From contig JANXAE010000020.1 of the NCBI GenBank assembly GCA_025062235.1, positions 1 through 36,379 on the forward strand: DNA of 36,379 nucleotides, given 5' to 3'. A program made the translations under genes and the position numbers. Below are positions 7,623 through 16,498 of this stretch, one piece after another. Below the pieces are notes generated by a model, which saw only the letters and a list, made by a program, of their open reading frames with translations, had not been told where the DNA came from and did no database searches. The DNA comes from Bryobacteraceae bacterium (GTDB taxonomy: Bacteria > Acidobacteriota > Terriglobia > Bryobacterales > Bryobacteraceae). Positions within the stretch are counted from its first letter, which is position 1. The number at the start of each line of letters is the position of its first letter.

Positions 7623-8524
7623 GGATCGAGGGAACCAGGCCGCTGCGGCCGGCCTGGCTGAGGGCGCCCGCTCCGGCGGGCGAAAGCTACCGCGAGCTGA
7701 AAGCGCTGGTCAGGCGGCTCGGCCTGCACACGGTCTGTGAGAGCGCGGCCTGTCCCAACGTCGGGGAGTGCTGGAACCGGCGCACCGCCACGTTCATGAT
7801 CCTGGGCAACGTCTGCACGCGGCGCTGCGGCTTCTGCGCGGTCCTGAAGGGCCCGCCGCTGCCGGTGGACTACGACGAGCCGAGGCGGGTTGCCGAGGCG
7901 GTGGCCGCGCTCGGCCTGCGCCATGCCGTCATCACCAGCGTCACGCGCGACGACCGCAAGGACGGGGGCGCCGAGCTGTTCGCGATGACGATCCGCGCCA
8001 TCCGCGAGCGCGTGCCGGGGTGCCGCGTGGAGGTCCTGGTGCCGGATTTTCAGGGTTCGCACGCGGCCCTGGATGTGGTGCTCGAGGCGCGTCCCGACGT
8101 CTTCAATCACAACGTGGAGACGGTGCCGCGGCTCTACCGGCAGGCCCGGCTTGGTGCCCGTTACGAGAGGTCGCTGGACGTGCTCGCTTATGCGCGGCGG
8201 CGATGCCCCGGGCTGCCCACCAAGTCCGGTCTCATGCTCGGACTCGGCGAGGAGCGGGCCGAGGTGCTCGAGGTCATGCGAGACCTTGTCGCCTGCGGCG
8301 TCGAGATCCTCACTCTCGGTCAGTACCTCAGCCCTTCGCCGGCTCATTCGCCGGTCGTGCGCTTCGTGCCGCCGGAAGAATTCGACGAGCTGAGCCGCCT
8401 TGGCCATCGGATGGGCTTCCGGCGCGTCATCGCCGGCCCGCTGGTGCGCAGTTCCTATCACGCCGCCGAAGCGATCGAGGCGGAGCGGCAACCTCGCGAC
8501 TCCCAGCTGCAAGAAGGCCCTTGA
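7613..8524 (+). CDS. lipA: lipoyl synthase (radical SAM)
   Basis: Inserts two sulfurs into protein-bound octanoyl groups to make lipoate for 2-oxoacid dehydrogenases and the glycine cleavage system. The 303-residue protein has the auxiliary [4Fe-4S] ligands C42, C47 and C53 ([12 protein letters not shown]), the radical-SAM CxxxCxxC at C68, C72 and C75 (CTRRCGFC), [17 protein letters not shown] and the C-terminal RSSYHA with the sulfur-cluster serine. The start is GTG at 7613, preceded by GAGG and inside the ftcD end. No lipB or lplA is adjacent. Placing lipA in a hut-like operon is unusual; one-carbon and glycine-cleavage metabolism would be a logical but unproven link. Confidence 0.96.
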   Translation: MLVRIEGTRPLRPAWLRAPAPAGESYRELKALVRRLGLHTVCESAACPNVGECWNRRTATFMILGNVCTRRCGFCAVLKGPPLPVDYDEPRRVAEAVAALGLRHAVITSVTRDDRKDGGAELFAMTIRAIRERVPGCRVEVLVPDFQGSHAALDVVLEARPDVFNHNVETVPRLYRQARLGARYERSLDVLAYARRRCPGLPTKSGLMLGLGEERAEVLEVMRDLVACGVEILTLGQYLSPSPAHSPVVRFVPPEEFDELSRLGHRMGFRRVIAGPLVRSSYHAAEAIEAERQPRDSQLQEGP

Positions 8525-8609
8525 GAGGCGGCGCGCTGACGCTGCCATCCTCTGCGGCCGGAATCTGTCCGGCTCGGTGCCCTTCCTGCGGGGCCCGCGG
8601 GCGCCTGGC

Positions 8610-8789
8610 TCAGCCTCGCGGGCGGGCGCGCCCCAGGTAGACCCAAGCCAGCAGAAAGAACCCGGCGGCCACGGCGAAACGCAACAACGGTTGCCAGAGT
8701 GGAGCGCCCACCACCAGCAGCCGCAAGCCCAGCAGGAAGAAACCTGCGCCGATGGCGAGGTACCACCAGCCGAGCCAGCGGGCCTGCAC
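8610..8789 (-). CDS. 59-residue two-helix membrane protein
   Basis: A GTG at 8789, preceded by GGAGCGGGGGCGC, opens a frame of 59 codons ending in TGA at 8610. The product starts VQARWLGWWYLAIGAGFFLL and has two hydrophobic stretches (about residues 9-28 and 36-53) separated by GAPLWQPLLR, ending in the basic tail RARPRG. This is a clear small inner-membrane protein with a positive-inside C-terminus. It starts 20 bases after the fucosidase stop on the same strand and is probably the last gene of that operon. No family is recognised. The frame extends upstream inside the fucosidase gene, but that part is not protein-like. Confidence 0.5.
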   Translation of the reverse strand: MQARWLGWWYLAIGAGFFLLGLRLLVVGAPLWQPLLRFAVAAGFFLLAWVYLGRARPRG

Positions 8790-8809
8790 GCGCCCCCGCT
8801 CCGGAGGCC

Positions 8810-10219
8810 TCAGAGCGCCCGACAACGAATGCGGAAGGCGTGGGCGTACTTCGACGACGGGCGCGCCGGCGGCTCGATGACGAGCGCGCCGGGCTCTGCC
8901 TTCCATCGCACCGGTTCGGTCGAGCCCAGCAGTTCGACGCCGAGGACCGGTTTTCCGGCCAGCGAAGCCAGGCGCAACGGTTCGGCCGGCCATTCCAGCG
9001 CGATGGCGTAAAGCGTGTTGCCCTTGCGCGTGAAGCGCACGTCGCCGTCACGGAAGGTGTCCCAGGGTCGGGTCCCGTAGATCGCCTCGCCGTTCGTGCG
9101 CAGCCATTCGCCCACGGCGCGCAACGTCTGCTGCATGATTTCGGGGATTCGGCCGTCGGCGGTGGGACCGATGTTGATCAGCAGGTTGCCGTTCTTGCTG
9201 ACCACGTCCACCAGGTAATCCACCAGCTCGTTGGGGGTCATGTAGAGCCACGGCTGCAAGCGCCGGTTGTAGCCCCACGATGTCGGGTCCAGCGAATCGC
9301 AGGTCTCCCATTTCTCCCAACGGATCCGGTTCATGCGCGTGCGCTCGGGAGTCTCGTAATCCCCGAGCATTTTCCCGTCCGTGTCCAGTCCCCAGCGATC
9401 GTTGGCCACCACCTCGTCGGGATTGGGCGAGTTGTTGTAGAAGTACGCCAGGACCTCCTTGCTGTTCCAGTAATCGGCTGGCAGCGGATTGCCGCGCCAA
9501 TCGCGCACGGGACCCACCTTCACGTCGCCCCAGAGGATATCCGGCTTGTAGAGGTCCACCAGCTCCTTGATCGAGTTGTTCATGTACTGGACCCAGTCGC
9601 GCCCGGGGTACCGGATGTCCCAGAACGTGTACGTCGTGTTGTGGTAGAAGCCCATCTTCAGGCCGGCCTTGCGGACAGCGCGCAGCAGATCGCCCGCCAG
9701 GTCGCGTTTGGGGCCCATCTCCATGGCGTTTCGCTTCGTCAGCCGGGAAGGCCACATGGCGAATTCGTCGCCATGTTTGGCGGTCATCACTACGTAGCGC
9801 GCGCCAGCTTCCCGGAACAGTTGCGCCCAGGCCTCCGGGTCGAATTTCTCCGCCTTGAACATGGGGATGAAGTCGTCGTAGGCGAAGTTCGGTCCCCAGT
9901 TCTGCAAATGGTAGCGATAGGCTTCCTCGCGGACGCCCGTGCGGAAGAGCTCTTCGGGAAAGTTCTCGCGGCTGGCCGTGTAGGGCGGCCCCCCGTAAAG
10001 GAAGCCGTACTGCGCCTTCGGACTGATGAACTCGACGTACCACTCGTGGTAGGCGGGCACGGCGTAGGGGCCCCAATGGATGAAGATTCCGAACTTCGCG
10101 TCCTCGAACCACTGCGGCACCTTGTGCTTGCGCAAGGACTCGCTCGTGGGTTGATACGGACCTTGCGCCGCCAGCGGCGACAGCAGCAGCAAGCCGACCA
10201 GCAGGCTCTTCGGTTTCAT
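8810..10219 (-). CDS. secreted GH29 alpha-L-fucosidase-like enzyme
   Basis: 469 residues. The N-terminus MKPKSLLVGLLLLSPLAAQG is a signal peptide, so the enzyme works outside the cytoplasm. The catalytic TIM barrel shows the GH29 pattern: KFGIFIHWGPYAVPAYHEWY, an AKH segment before MWPSRL, DILWGDVKVG with D232 as likely nucleophile, and DWRGNPLPADYWN. The usual KHHDGF motif reads KHGDEF here (H149, G150), which changes a residue known to contact fucose in characterised enzymes, so specificity may differ. The C-terminus is a beta domain typical of the family. It follows the rhamnose-mutarotase-like gene by 56 bases on the same strand. GGAG is nine bases before the ATG. Confidence 0.85.
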   Translation of the reverse strand: MKPKSLLVGLLLLSPLAAQGPYQPTSESLRKHKVPQWFEDAKFGIFIHWGPYAVPAYHEWYVEFISPKAQYGFLYGGPPYTASRENFPEELFRTGVREEAYRYHLQNWGPNFAYDDFIPMFKAEKFDPEAWAQLFREAGARYVVMTAKHGDEFAMWPSRLTKRNAMEMGPKRDLAGDLLRAVRKAGLKMGFYHNTTYTFWDIRYPGRDWVQYMNNSIKELVDLYKPDILWGDVKVGPVRDWRGNPLPADYWNSKEVLAYFYNNSPNPDEVVANDRWGLDTDGKMLGDYETPERTRMNRIRWEKWETCDSLDPTSWGYNRRLQPWLYMTPNELVDYLVDVVSKNGNLLINIGPTADGRIPEIMQQTLRAVGEWLRTNGEAIYGTRPWDTFRDGDVRFTRKGNTLYAIALEWPAEPLRLASLAGKPVLGVELLGSTEPVRWKAEPGALVIEPPARPSSKYAHAFRIRCRAL

Positions 10220-10275
10220 GGTCGCAATCTCCGCACCGCGCTATTGCAACGGGCGCCCGGAACGGCAGCCCGATC

Positions 10276-10596
10276 TCAGTCCAGATGGAAGACTTCTTCC
10301 AGCGGGCGCATGGCCTCGTCCGGACGCTGTCCTTCGATCTGTTCGAAGAACGGCGCCATTTCGGCTTGCCAGCGCGCGTTCACCTCGCGCGCCGCCATCC
10401 CCGCCCGCGCCTTCTCGAAATCGGGGGTCTCCAGGTACCCGACCAGCAACCCGTCTTCGCGCAGGAACAGCGAGTAGTTGTGCCAGCCGGTCTCGCGCAA
10501 CGCCTGGAGCATCTCCGGCCAGACTTCGCGGTGGCGCCGCTTGTACTCCTCGAGGCGGTCTCTCCTGACCTTCAGCACGAAGCAGATTCGCTGCAT
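10276..10596 (-). CDS. rhaM: L-rhamnose mutarotase-like protein
   Basis: 106-residue ferredoxin-like protein of the RhaM (DUF718) family, which interconverts the alpha and beta anomers of L-rhamnose. The diagnostic segment is EEYKRRHREVWPEM near residues 16-29, followed by GWHNYSLFLREDGLLVGYLE and a C-terminal VFHLD. Related proteins act on other 6-deoxy sugars. With a GH29 fucosidase immediately downstream (56 bases), the true substrate could be L-fucose or L-rhamnose. No rhaA, B or D or fuc catabolic genes are present here. GGGAGGAAGCC before the ATG is an excellent ribosome site. The upstream gene is the H+-pyrophosphatase, 30 bases away. Confidence 0.9.
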   Translation of the reverse strand: MQRICFVLKVRRDRLEEYKRRHREVWPEMLQALRETGWHNYSLFLREDGLLVGYLETPDFEKARAGMAAREVNARWQAEMAPFFEQIEGQRPDEAMRPLEEVFHLD

Positions 10597-10626
10597 GGCT
10601 TCCTCCCGTTCCGGGTGCGGGCCGCC

Positions 10627-12795
10627 TCAGAGGAACAGCGGCGCCGCCACCAGCGTGATGGTGCTCAGCAACTTGATCAGCACGTGCAGCGAGGGACCGG
10701 CCGTATCCTTGAACGGATCGCCCACGGTATCGCCTACCACGGTGGCCTTGTGCGGGTCGGATCCCTTGCCGCCCAGTTTTCCGGTCTCGACGTATTTCTT
10801 GGCGTTGTCCCAGGCTCCGCCGCCATTGTTCATCAGCGTGGCCAGCAAGATGCCCGCGATCGTGCCCACCATGAGCAATGCCGCCACCGAAGCCGCGCCC
10901 ACCGGGATCTCGTCGTAGCCCGGGAAGAAGCGGAAGATCACGCCCACCGCCACCGGCCCCACCACGGGCAGAATGCCCGGCAGGACCATGGCCTTGAGCG
11001 CGCTCTTGGTCACGATGTCCACGCAGGCGCCGTAGTCCGGATCCGCCGTGCCCTGCATGATGGCAGGGTTGCTCCGGAACTGCCGGCGAACTTCCTGGAT
11101 GACGGTTTCCGCCGTCTTGCCCACGGCCCGGATGGCGAGCGCGCTGAACAGGAAGACCAGCATCGCGCCCAGCAGCGCGCCCGTGAAGACGGGAACGTTG
11201 CCGATGTCCACGTTGAAGACCTTGTCGGCCGGCCAGCCCAGGTGGACCTTGATCTCGTCAATGTAGGCCGAAAACAGCAGGAAGGCCGCCAGGGCTGCGC
11301 TGCCGATGGCGTAACCTTTGGTCAGCGCCTTGGTCGTGTTGCCTACCGCATCCAGCCGGTCCGTGCGGCGCCGGATCTCTTCCGGTTGCTGGGACATCTC
11401 GATGATGCCGCCGGCATTGTCCGTGATGGGCCCGAACGTGTCCATGGCCAGGATGTAAGCCGCGGTCGAGAGCATTCCCATGGTGGCGATGGCTGTGCCG
11501 TAGAGGCCCGCGGCCGGCGGCGAAACGCCGGGCAAGCCCGCGTTGGCGCCCAGGTAGTAGGAGCCGAGAATGGCGGCCGAGATCACCAGCACGGGCAGCG
11601 CCGTGCACTCCAGCGCCACCGAGAAGCCCGTGATGATCACCGTGGCCGGCCCGGTCTTGGCCGATTCGGCGATGGAAAGCACCGGACGGTATTTGTACTC
11701 GGTGTAGTATTGCGTGATGTAGACGAACAGGAAGGCGGTCAGGATGCCGATCACGCCTGCGAAGAACAGATTCAGATTGTTTTGTAGCAGCAGGCGGGTG
11801 GCGATGTAAAAGCCCAGCACGGCCAGCGCCGTCGTCACGTAGTAGCCGCGATTGAGCGCTTTCATGGGATCCTCGTCCCCTTTGACGCGCACCACCAGCA
11901 CGCCGACCGTGGAAGCGATCAGACCGAAGGCACGGGCCAGCAGCGGGAACAGAACGCCGTAAATGCCGAACACGGGCAGCAAAGCGACGCCCAGGATCAT
12001 GGCCCCGATGTTCTCCGCCGCGGTGGATTCGAACAGATCCGCGCCGCGTCCCGCACAGTCGCCCACGTTGTCACCCACCAGATCCGCGATCACCGCCGGG
12101 TTGCGCGGATCGTCCTCGGGGATGCCGGCTTCGACCTTCCCGACCAGGTCCGCGCCCACGTCGGCGGCCTTGGTGTAAATGCCGCCACCCAACTGGGCGA
12201 ACAGGGCCACGAAGCTGGCGCCGAAGCCGAAGGCCACGATCTGGAAGGGCACCTGTTGCGGGTTGTTCAGCCCGTCGAAAAGCCAGAACAGGCCGCCTAC
12301 GCCCAACAGCGACAGCGCCACCATGCCCAGACCGGTCACCGCGCCCCCCCGCAAGGCGATTTGCAGCGCGCGGTTCAGATCGCTGCGCGATGCCGAAGCC
12401 GTGCGAATGTTGGCGCGGATGGAAACCCACATGCCAAAATAGCCGGCGGCCAGCGAGCACAGGGAACCGGCCACGAAGGAGATCGTCATGCGGATGGCGA
12501 GCGTGCTCTCGCCCTTGCCGAAGTAATAACCCACGAAGATGATCAGCGCCAGCACGATCGCCAGCGAGATGATCGTCTTGTACTGGCGGTGCAAGAAGGC
12601 CTCGGCGCCCTGTCGGATGGCGTTGGAGATTCTCTGCATCGCCGGCGTTCCCGTATCCTGCCGCAGTACGTAGCGGGAGAACAACACGGCGACCAGCAAC
12701 GACAGCAGGCTGATCCCTAGCACCAGATTCAGGTAACCGCTGCCGGGGACGCCCTGCAACCACAAGGCCAGTGCGGAGAGACTGTCAGCTTGCAT
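10627..12795 (-). CDS. hppA: K+-independent membrane H+-pyrophosphatase
   Basis: 722-residue membrane pyrophosphatase with about 16 helices. It hydrolyses cytoplasmic pyrophosphate and pumps ions outward. The catalytic signatures are all present: DVGADLVGKVE, GDNVGDCAGRGADLFE, MDTFGPITDNAGG and, near the end, KATVVGDTVGDPFKDTAG. The subclass can be read from the sequence: GNTTKALT carries K489 and T492, where K+-dependent enzymes have Ala and Gly, so this should be a K+-independent proton pump. The ATG at 12795 has no strong Shine-Dalgarno sequence. It heads a same-strand run with the mutarotase and fucosidase genes, with short gaps, although its role (energy conservation, pyrophosphate removal) is general. 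Confidence 0.97.
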   Translation of the reverse strand: MQADSLSALALWLQGVPGSGYLNLVLGISLLSLLVAVLFSRYVLRQDTGTPAMQRISNAIRQGAEAFLHRQYKTIISLAIVLALIIFVGYYFGKGESTLAIRMTISFVAGSLCSLAAGYFGMWVSIRANIRTASASRSDLNRALQIALRGGAVTGLGMVALSLLGVGGLFWLFDGLNNPQQVPFQIVAFGFGASFVALFAQLGGGIYTKAADVGADLVGKVEAGIPEDDPRNPAVIADLVGDNVGDCAGRGADLFESTAAENIGAMILGVALLPVFGIYGVLFPLLARAFGLIASTVGVLVVRVKGDEDPMKALNRGYYVTTALAVLGFYIATRLLLQNNLNLFFAGVIGILTAFLFVYITQYYTEYKYRPVLSIAESAKTGPATVIITGFSVALECTALPVLVISAAILGSYYLGANAGLPGVSPPAAGLYGTAIATMGMLSTAAYILAMDTFGPITDNAGGIIEMSQQPEEIRRRTDRLDAVGNTTKALTKGYAIGSAALAAFLLFSAYIDEIKVHLGWPADKVFNVDIGNVPVFTGALLGAMLVFLFSALAIRAVGKTAETVIQEVRRQFRSNPAIMQGTADPDYGACVDIVTKSALKAMVLPGILPVVGPVAVGVIFRFFPGYDEIPVGAASVAALLMVGTIAGILLATLMNNGGGAWDNAKKYVETGKLGGKGSDPHKATVVGDTVGDPFKDTAGPSLHVLIKLLSTITLVAAPLFL

Positions 12796-12942
12796 GCGAG
12801 GAAAGCCTCCAGATTTGCGGAAGGATCATAGTCTTACAGGATAACAGGATGCGTGAATCCCGTTCATGCAGACGCTCGAATCTTTCACCATATCGCACCG
12901 GGGCAGATCGTTCCAGCGGCTTCGGCCCGCGCAGTTCCGCTT

Positions 12943-13962
12943 TCAGCGAATCTCGGCCACCTGCACGGGCCGCTGCTCGCGCAAGGACTTCGTCGCCGCC
13001 AGGCTGATGCGCAGCGCTGCCACCGCGTCGGCCCCCGCCACGCGCGGCGATCCGCCTTGCAGCACGTTGTCCACGAAATCCTGGATCTGCGCCAGGTAGG
13101 CCCGCTCGATCGAAACGCTGCATGAGGTGCGGCACCACATCATGGGCGATCCCTTCCTTGGTCATGAGCAGCGCGGGCGTGTGGCGGAAGCAGCCGAGCT
13201 GGAGCGATCCTTCCGTCCCCCAGATCTCGGCCCGGATGTCGTAGCCGAACACCGCGTTCCGGCTCAGCGCGACCACTCCCGGAGCGCCATTTTCGAACAC
13301 CATTTCGATCACCGCGTTGTCAATGTCCCCAACCGAGCGCAGTTCAGGAGAGGCCAGCGCGCCGCCAACGGCGCAGACCCGCTCGACCTCGCCCAGGAAC
13401 ATGCGCGCCACGTCGAAGTCGTGAATCCCCATGTCGGTGATCAATCCCCCGCTGACGCCGGGATCGCAGAACTCCAGCGGCGGCCGGAACGGATCCCGCG
13501 AGGTGCACGCTATCAACACCGGAAGGCCGATCAGTCCCGCATCGAGTTTCTCCTTGGCCGCGACGTAGCCCGCATCGAAACGCCGCTGGAAGCCCATCTG
13601 CAAGAACACCCTGGCGCTCTGCACCCTCTCCAGCATTTCGCCCGCTTCCTCGAGCGTCAACGCTATGGGCTTCTCACAGAAGATGGCTTTGCCAGCTTCG
13701 GCGGCCGCGGTCACCACCTCCCGATGGGTGCTGGTCGGAGTGATGACCGCCACCGCCTCCACCTCCTTGTCGGCAATCGCTTCCTCGTGGCTCGCGTACC
13801 ATTTCGGCACTCCGTGCTCCCGCGCGAACGCTTCGGCAAGATCCGACCGCTTGTCCGCTACCGCCACCAGCCGCGCATTGGGAACGCGGTGCGCCGGATC
13901 CGCGGCGTACACCCGGCCCAACCTCCCAGCCCGATCACCGCAACGTTCAACCGCTTCAGCAT
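12943..13962 (-). pseudogene. IolG-like Gfo/Idh/MocA dehydrogenase, two frameshifts
   Basis: NAD-dependent sugar or inositol dehydrogenase family. The start ATG at 13962 has AAGGAGGG upstream and reads MLKRLNVAVIGLG. The frame then breaks in the Rossmann glycine motif at about 13921-13929, where one base seems to be missing before RLGRVYAADPAHRVPNAR. The long middle frame has FCEKPIAL and DMGIHDFDVARMFLGE, as in inositol 2-dehydrogenases. A second shift near 13107 leaves HLMQRF and moves to ERAYLAQIQDFVDNVLQGG, ending in TGA at 12943. The shifts are -1 and then +1. It is either a decaying gene or carries two sequencing errors. The frameshifted sugar-binding protein gene lies 73 bases upstream. 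Confidence 0.75.
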
Positions 13963-14035
13963 GGTATGACCCTCCTTTCATGGATTCCGCCGAGAACGAC
14001 CGACCGGGGCTCCGCCGCAGGGCAGCATGCACGGT

Positions 14036-14974
14036 TCAGCGCAGGTACTCGCCGGCGTTCTCCATGGTGACCAGCGCAGTGCCGACGTCCACGTGCTTTT
14101 CCACCGGCAGCCCGCGCGCCGCCTTGATCGGCTCCTCGATGGTTCGCCGGTCCATCCGCTCGGGGTGGCCGGCCACGGTCGCTTGCAGAAGCCCGGCCTG
14201 CACCGCGCGAACCACCTCGCGCGTGGCGTCGAAACCGACCAGAACGATCTTCCCCGTCAGGCCGCGCGCACTGATGGCCTCCATGCGCCCAGCGCCATCT
14301 GGTCATTTGGTGGCGAATACGGCGCGCAGGTCCGGGTGGATGGTGAGGATGTTCTCCATGACGCTCATGCCCAGAGCGCGCTCGCTATTGGCTGGCTGCA
14401 CGGCCACGCAATGCACGCCGGGCGCTCGAGCGATCGCCTCGTGGAAACCCGCCAGCCGTTCGTCGTGCGTCGTCACACCGAGGACGCCGCGAAGTACGGC
14501 CACCTTCCCTTTTCCTCCGATGGCCCGCACGATGTAGTCGCCCGCCAACCGTTCTCCCAGCCGGTTGTCAATGCCGAGGAAACTGAGCCTGGGCGGCCAT
14601 GGGAGGTCGGTATCAACGATCAGGACTGGTATGCCTGCCGCCTTCGCCTTGTCGAGCACCGGGAGGATCTGGGCAATTCCGCATGGCGCCACCGCCAGCG
14701 CAGCGGGCTTCTTCAGGATCTGATCTTCCAGGATCGCCACCTGCTGAGCAAGATTGATCTCGCGCTCCGGCGCCAGGACTGCGAGCCGCACACCGGGTTC
14801 CGCCCGGGCGGCTGCCTCCGCGCCCGCCTTGACGCGCTGCCACCATTCGCTGTCGAGCGCCTTGGTGACGAGCACGATGTCGGCAGCCTTCTCACGGAGT
14901 CCCCGGGAGCAGCCAGCCGCGAGCAGAGGGAGGGCTGGCAGCAGCAGCCGAGAAGAGCGGTTGGCGATGCTCAC
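14036..14974 (-). pseudogene. sugar-binding lipoprotein of ABC transporter, disrupted
   Basis: Periplasmic binding protein of the RbsB/Peripla_BP_4 type. GTG at 14974 follows AGGGAGG and opens a lipoprotein signal (LLLPALPLLAAGC, C22 as lipid site). The body reads as family members do: DSEWWQRVKAGAEAAA, LDKAKAAGIPVLIVDTDL, NRLGERLAGDYIV, and after the break TGKIVLVGFDATREVV. At 14303-14305 a TGA interrupts the expected ATNDQMALGAMEA motif. One extra A and, about 20 bases later, one missing base explain it; the frame before and after is the same. No permease or ATPase gene is nearby. It precedes the IolG-like pseudogene on the same strand, suggesting the remnant of a sugar or inositol uptake operon. 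Confidence 0.75.
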
Positions 14975-15208
14975 GAGGTCCTCCCTGGCCGCAGCGTCGT
15001 CCCGGCCTCTTGCACTGCCCTCGGAACCGTACGCGCCCTCACGGTTGCATCCTCCAAGGAGAGCAATACACGAGCGGCCGCCAGCCCGCGGGGCATCGGG
15101 CGAAGGCACAGCCATTCGCTCGATTCCGCACCGCTCCGAGCCACCGGGGCATCGCACGGGCGGCGAAGCCGACGGGAGTACTGCGTGCAAGCCCCCGGCA
15201 AGCCTGCT

Positions 15209-16447
15209 TCAAAGACCCAGAGCGGCCACGACCTCCAGATGGTGCGTTTGCGGGAACAGGTCGAGCAGCGTCAGGTGTTCCAGCCGGTATCCGCCGGCGA
15301 CCAGCAAGGCGAGGTCGCGGGCCAGCGTCGCGGGATCGCACCCAACCAGCCGGATGCCCGGCGGCTTCAAGCGCAGCAGTTCGCGCACGACGTTCGGCCC
15401 GAGGCCGGCGCGGGGTGGATCCGCCAGCACGAAATCCGGTGCGTCCGTGAGGCTGGCCAGGAAGGCTGCGGCATCGGCGCGGCGGACTTCGACAGGCAGC
15501 CCGGCGCGCTGGGTGTTGAAAGCGAGGTCTTCGGCCGCAGGGCCAGAGGACTCGACTGCCGTGACCTGGGCAAACCGGCGCGCCATCGGCAGCGTGAACA
15601 ATCCCACGCCCGCGTACAGGTCGAGGGCCCTGCGACCCGCGGCGCCCCGCAGGGCGTGCTCCAACAGTTCTGCTATCAGGAAGCGGTTCACCTGGAAGAA
15701 CGAGCGGCGTCCCACGCGGAACTTCTCGCAGGCGGCCGCATACTCCAGAGGTTCGGAGGAAACTCCCGGTGCCCGGTTGCTGAGCCGCGCCAGCAAAACG
15801 TCCGAACGGATTCGCGTGCCCGGCGGCAGGTCGAGGCCCACCTGCACTCGCTCCCCATCCGTGAAAATCTCCACCGTGCTCGGCATGGGAGGCAGGTCTC
15901 CCGCGGCCGCCAGCTCCTGCACCGCCAGCAGGACTTGGTTGATGCGCGGCGAGGCGATCATGCACTGTTCGACGACGCAGATCCTCTGGCTGCTCGCCTC
16001 GAAGAAGCCGAGGCGCCGGCCCCGCAGGTGGAGTTGGACGCGATTGCGGTATTCCCAGCACGGACCCGCAACGATCTCGGGCGCCGAAGGGGGCTCGATG
16101 CGGCCGATGCGCCGCAAGGTCTCGAGCAGAATCGCTCGCTTGATCTCCAGTTGCAAGGCGTATTCGGCATGCTGGAGGCGGCAGCCGCCGCAACGGCCGT
16201 AATACGGGCAGGGAGGAGTTAGCCGGCCGCTGGCCGGTTCGAGCACTTCCACAAGCCCTGCCTGCCAGAACCCCGAGCGTCGCTGCCGTAGCTCGACGCG
16301 CACTCTTTCTCCGGGCAGCGCGTAACCCACCAGGAGCACTTGACCTTGGTGACGCGCCAACCCCAATCCCCCGTGCACCAGCTTCTCGATGCAGACCTCC
16401 AGGCGAGCGCCCGGCGCCAGGATCGAATTTGTCTCGGCTCGCGTCAT
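15209..16447 (-). CDS. RlmD/TrmA-family RNA (uracil-5-)-methyltransferase
   Basis: 412 residues. The N-terminal TRAM domain (about 1-68) binds RNA. C80, C86, C89 (CPYYGRCGGC) and C162 are spaced as the [4Fe-4S] ligands of RlmD/RumA. The SAM-dependent methylase domain has ALDLYAGVGLFTLPMA (SAM site), DFVLADPPRAGLG and the nucleophile segment GCDPATLARD with C370. It methylates C5 of a uridine in 23S rRNA or tRNA; which one cannot be read here. The start at 16447 (MTRAETNSILAPG) is chosen where TRAM homology starts; the open frame further upstream is antisense to trpS. It is divergent from trpS, with 51 bases between the starts. Confidence 0.92.
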   Translation of the reverse strand: MTRAETNSILAPGARLEVCIEKLVHGGLGLARHQGQVLLVGYALPGERVRVELRQRRSGFWQAGLVEVLEPASGRLTPPCPYYGRCGGCRLQHAEYALQLEIKRAILLETLRRIGRIEPPSAPEIVAGPCWEYRNRVQLHLRGRRLGFFEASSQRICVVEQCMIASPRINQVLLAVQELAAAGDLPPMPSTVEIFTDGERVQVGLDLPPGTRIRSDVLLARLSNRAPGVSSEPLEYAAACEKFRVGRRSFFQVNRFLIAELLEHALRGAAGRRALDLYAGVGLFTLPMARRFAQVTAVESSGPAAEDLAFNTQRAGLPVEVRRADAAAFLASLTDAPDFVLADPPRAGLGPNVVRELLRLKPPGIRLVGCDPATLARDLALLVAGGYRLEHLTLLDLFPQTHHLEVVAALGL

Positions 16448-16498
16448 CTCGTAGGATAAGTATTCACGCTGTCCTGCGGGCCAGCCCTTCTGACTAGC

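Noticed and set aside
8699-10477. 592-codon plus-strand open frame
   Set aside because: Antisense to the fucosidase gene, which has clear GH29 motifs and a signal peptide; the plus frame shows none.
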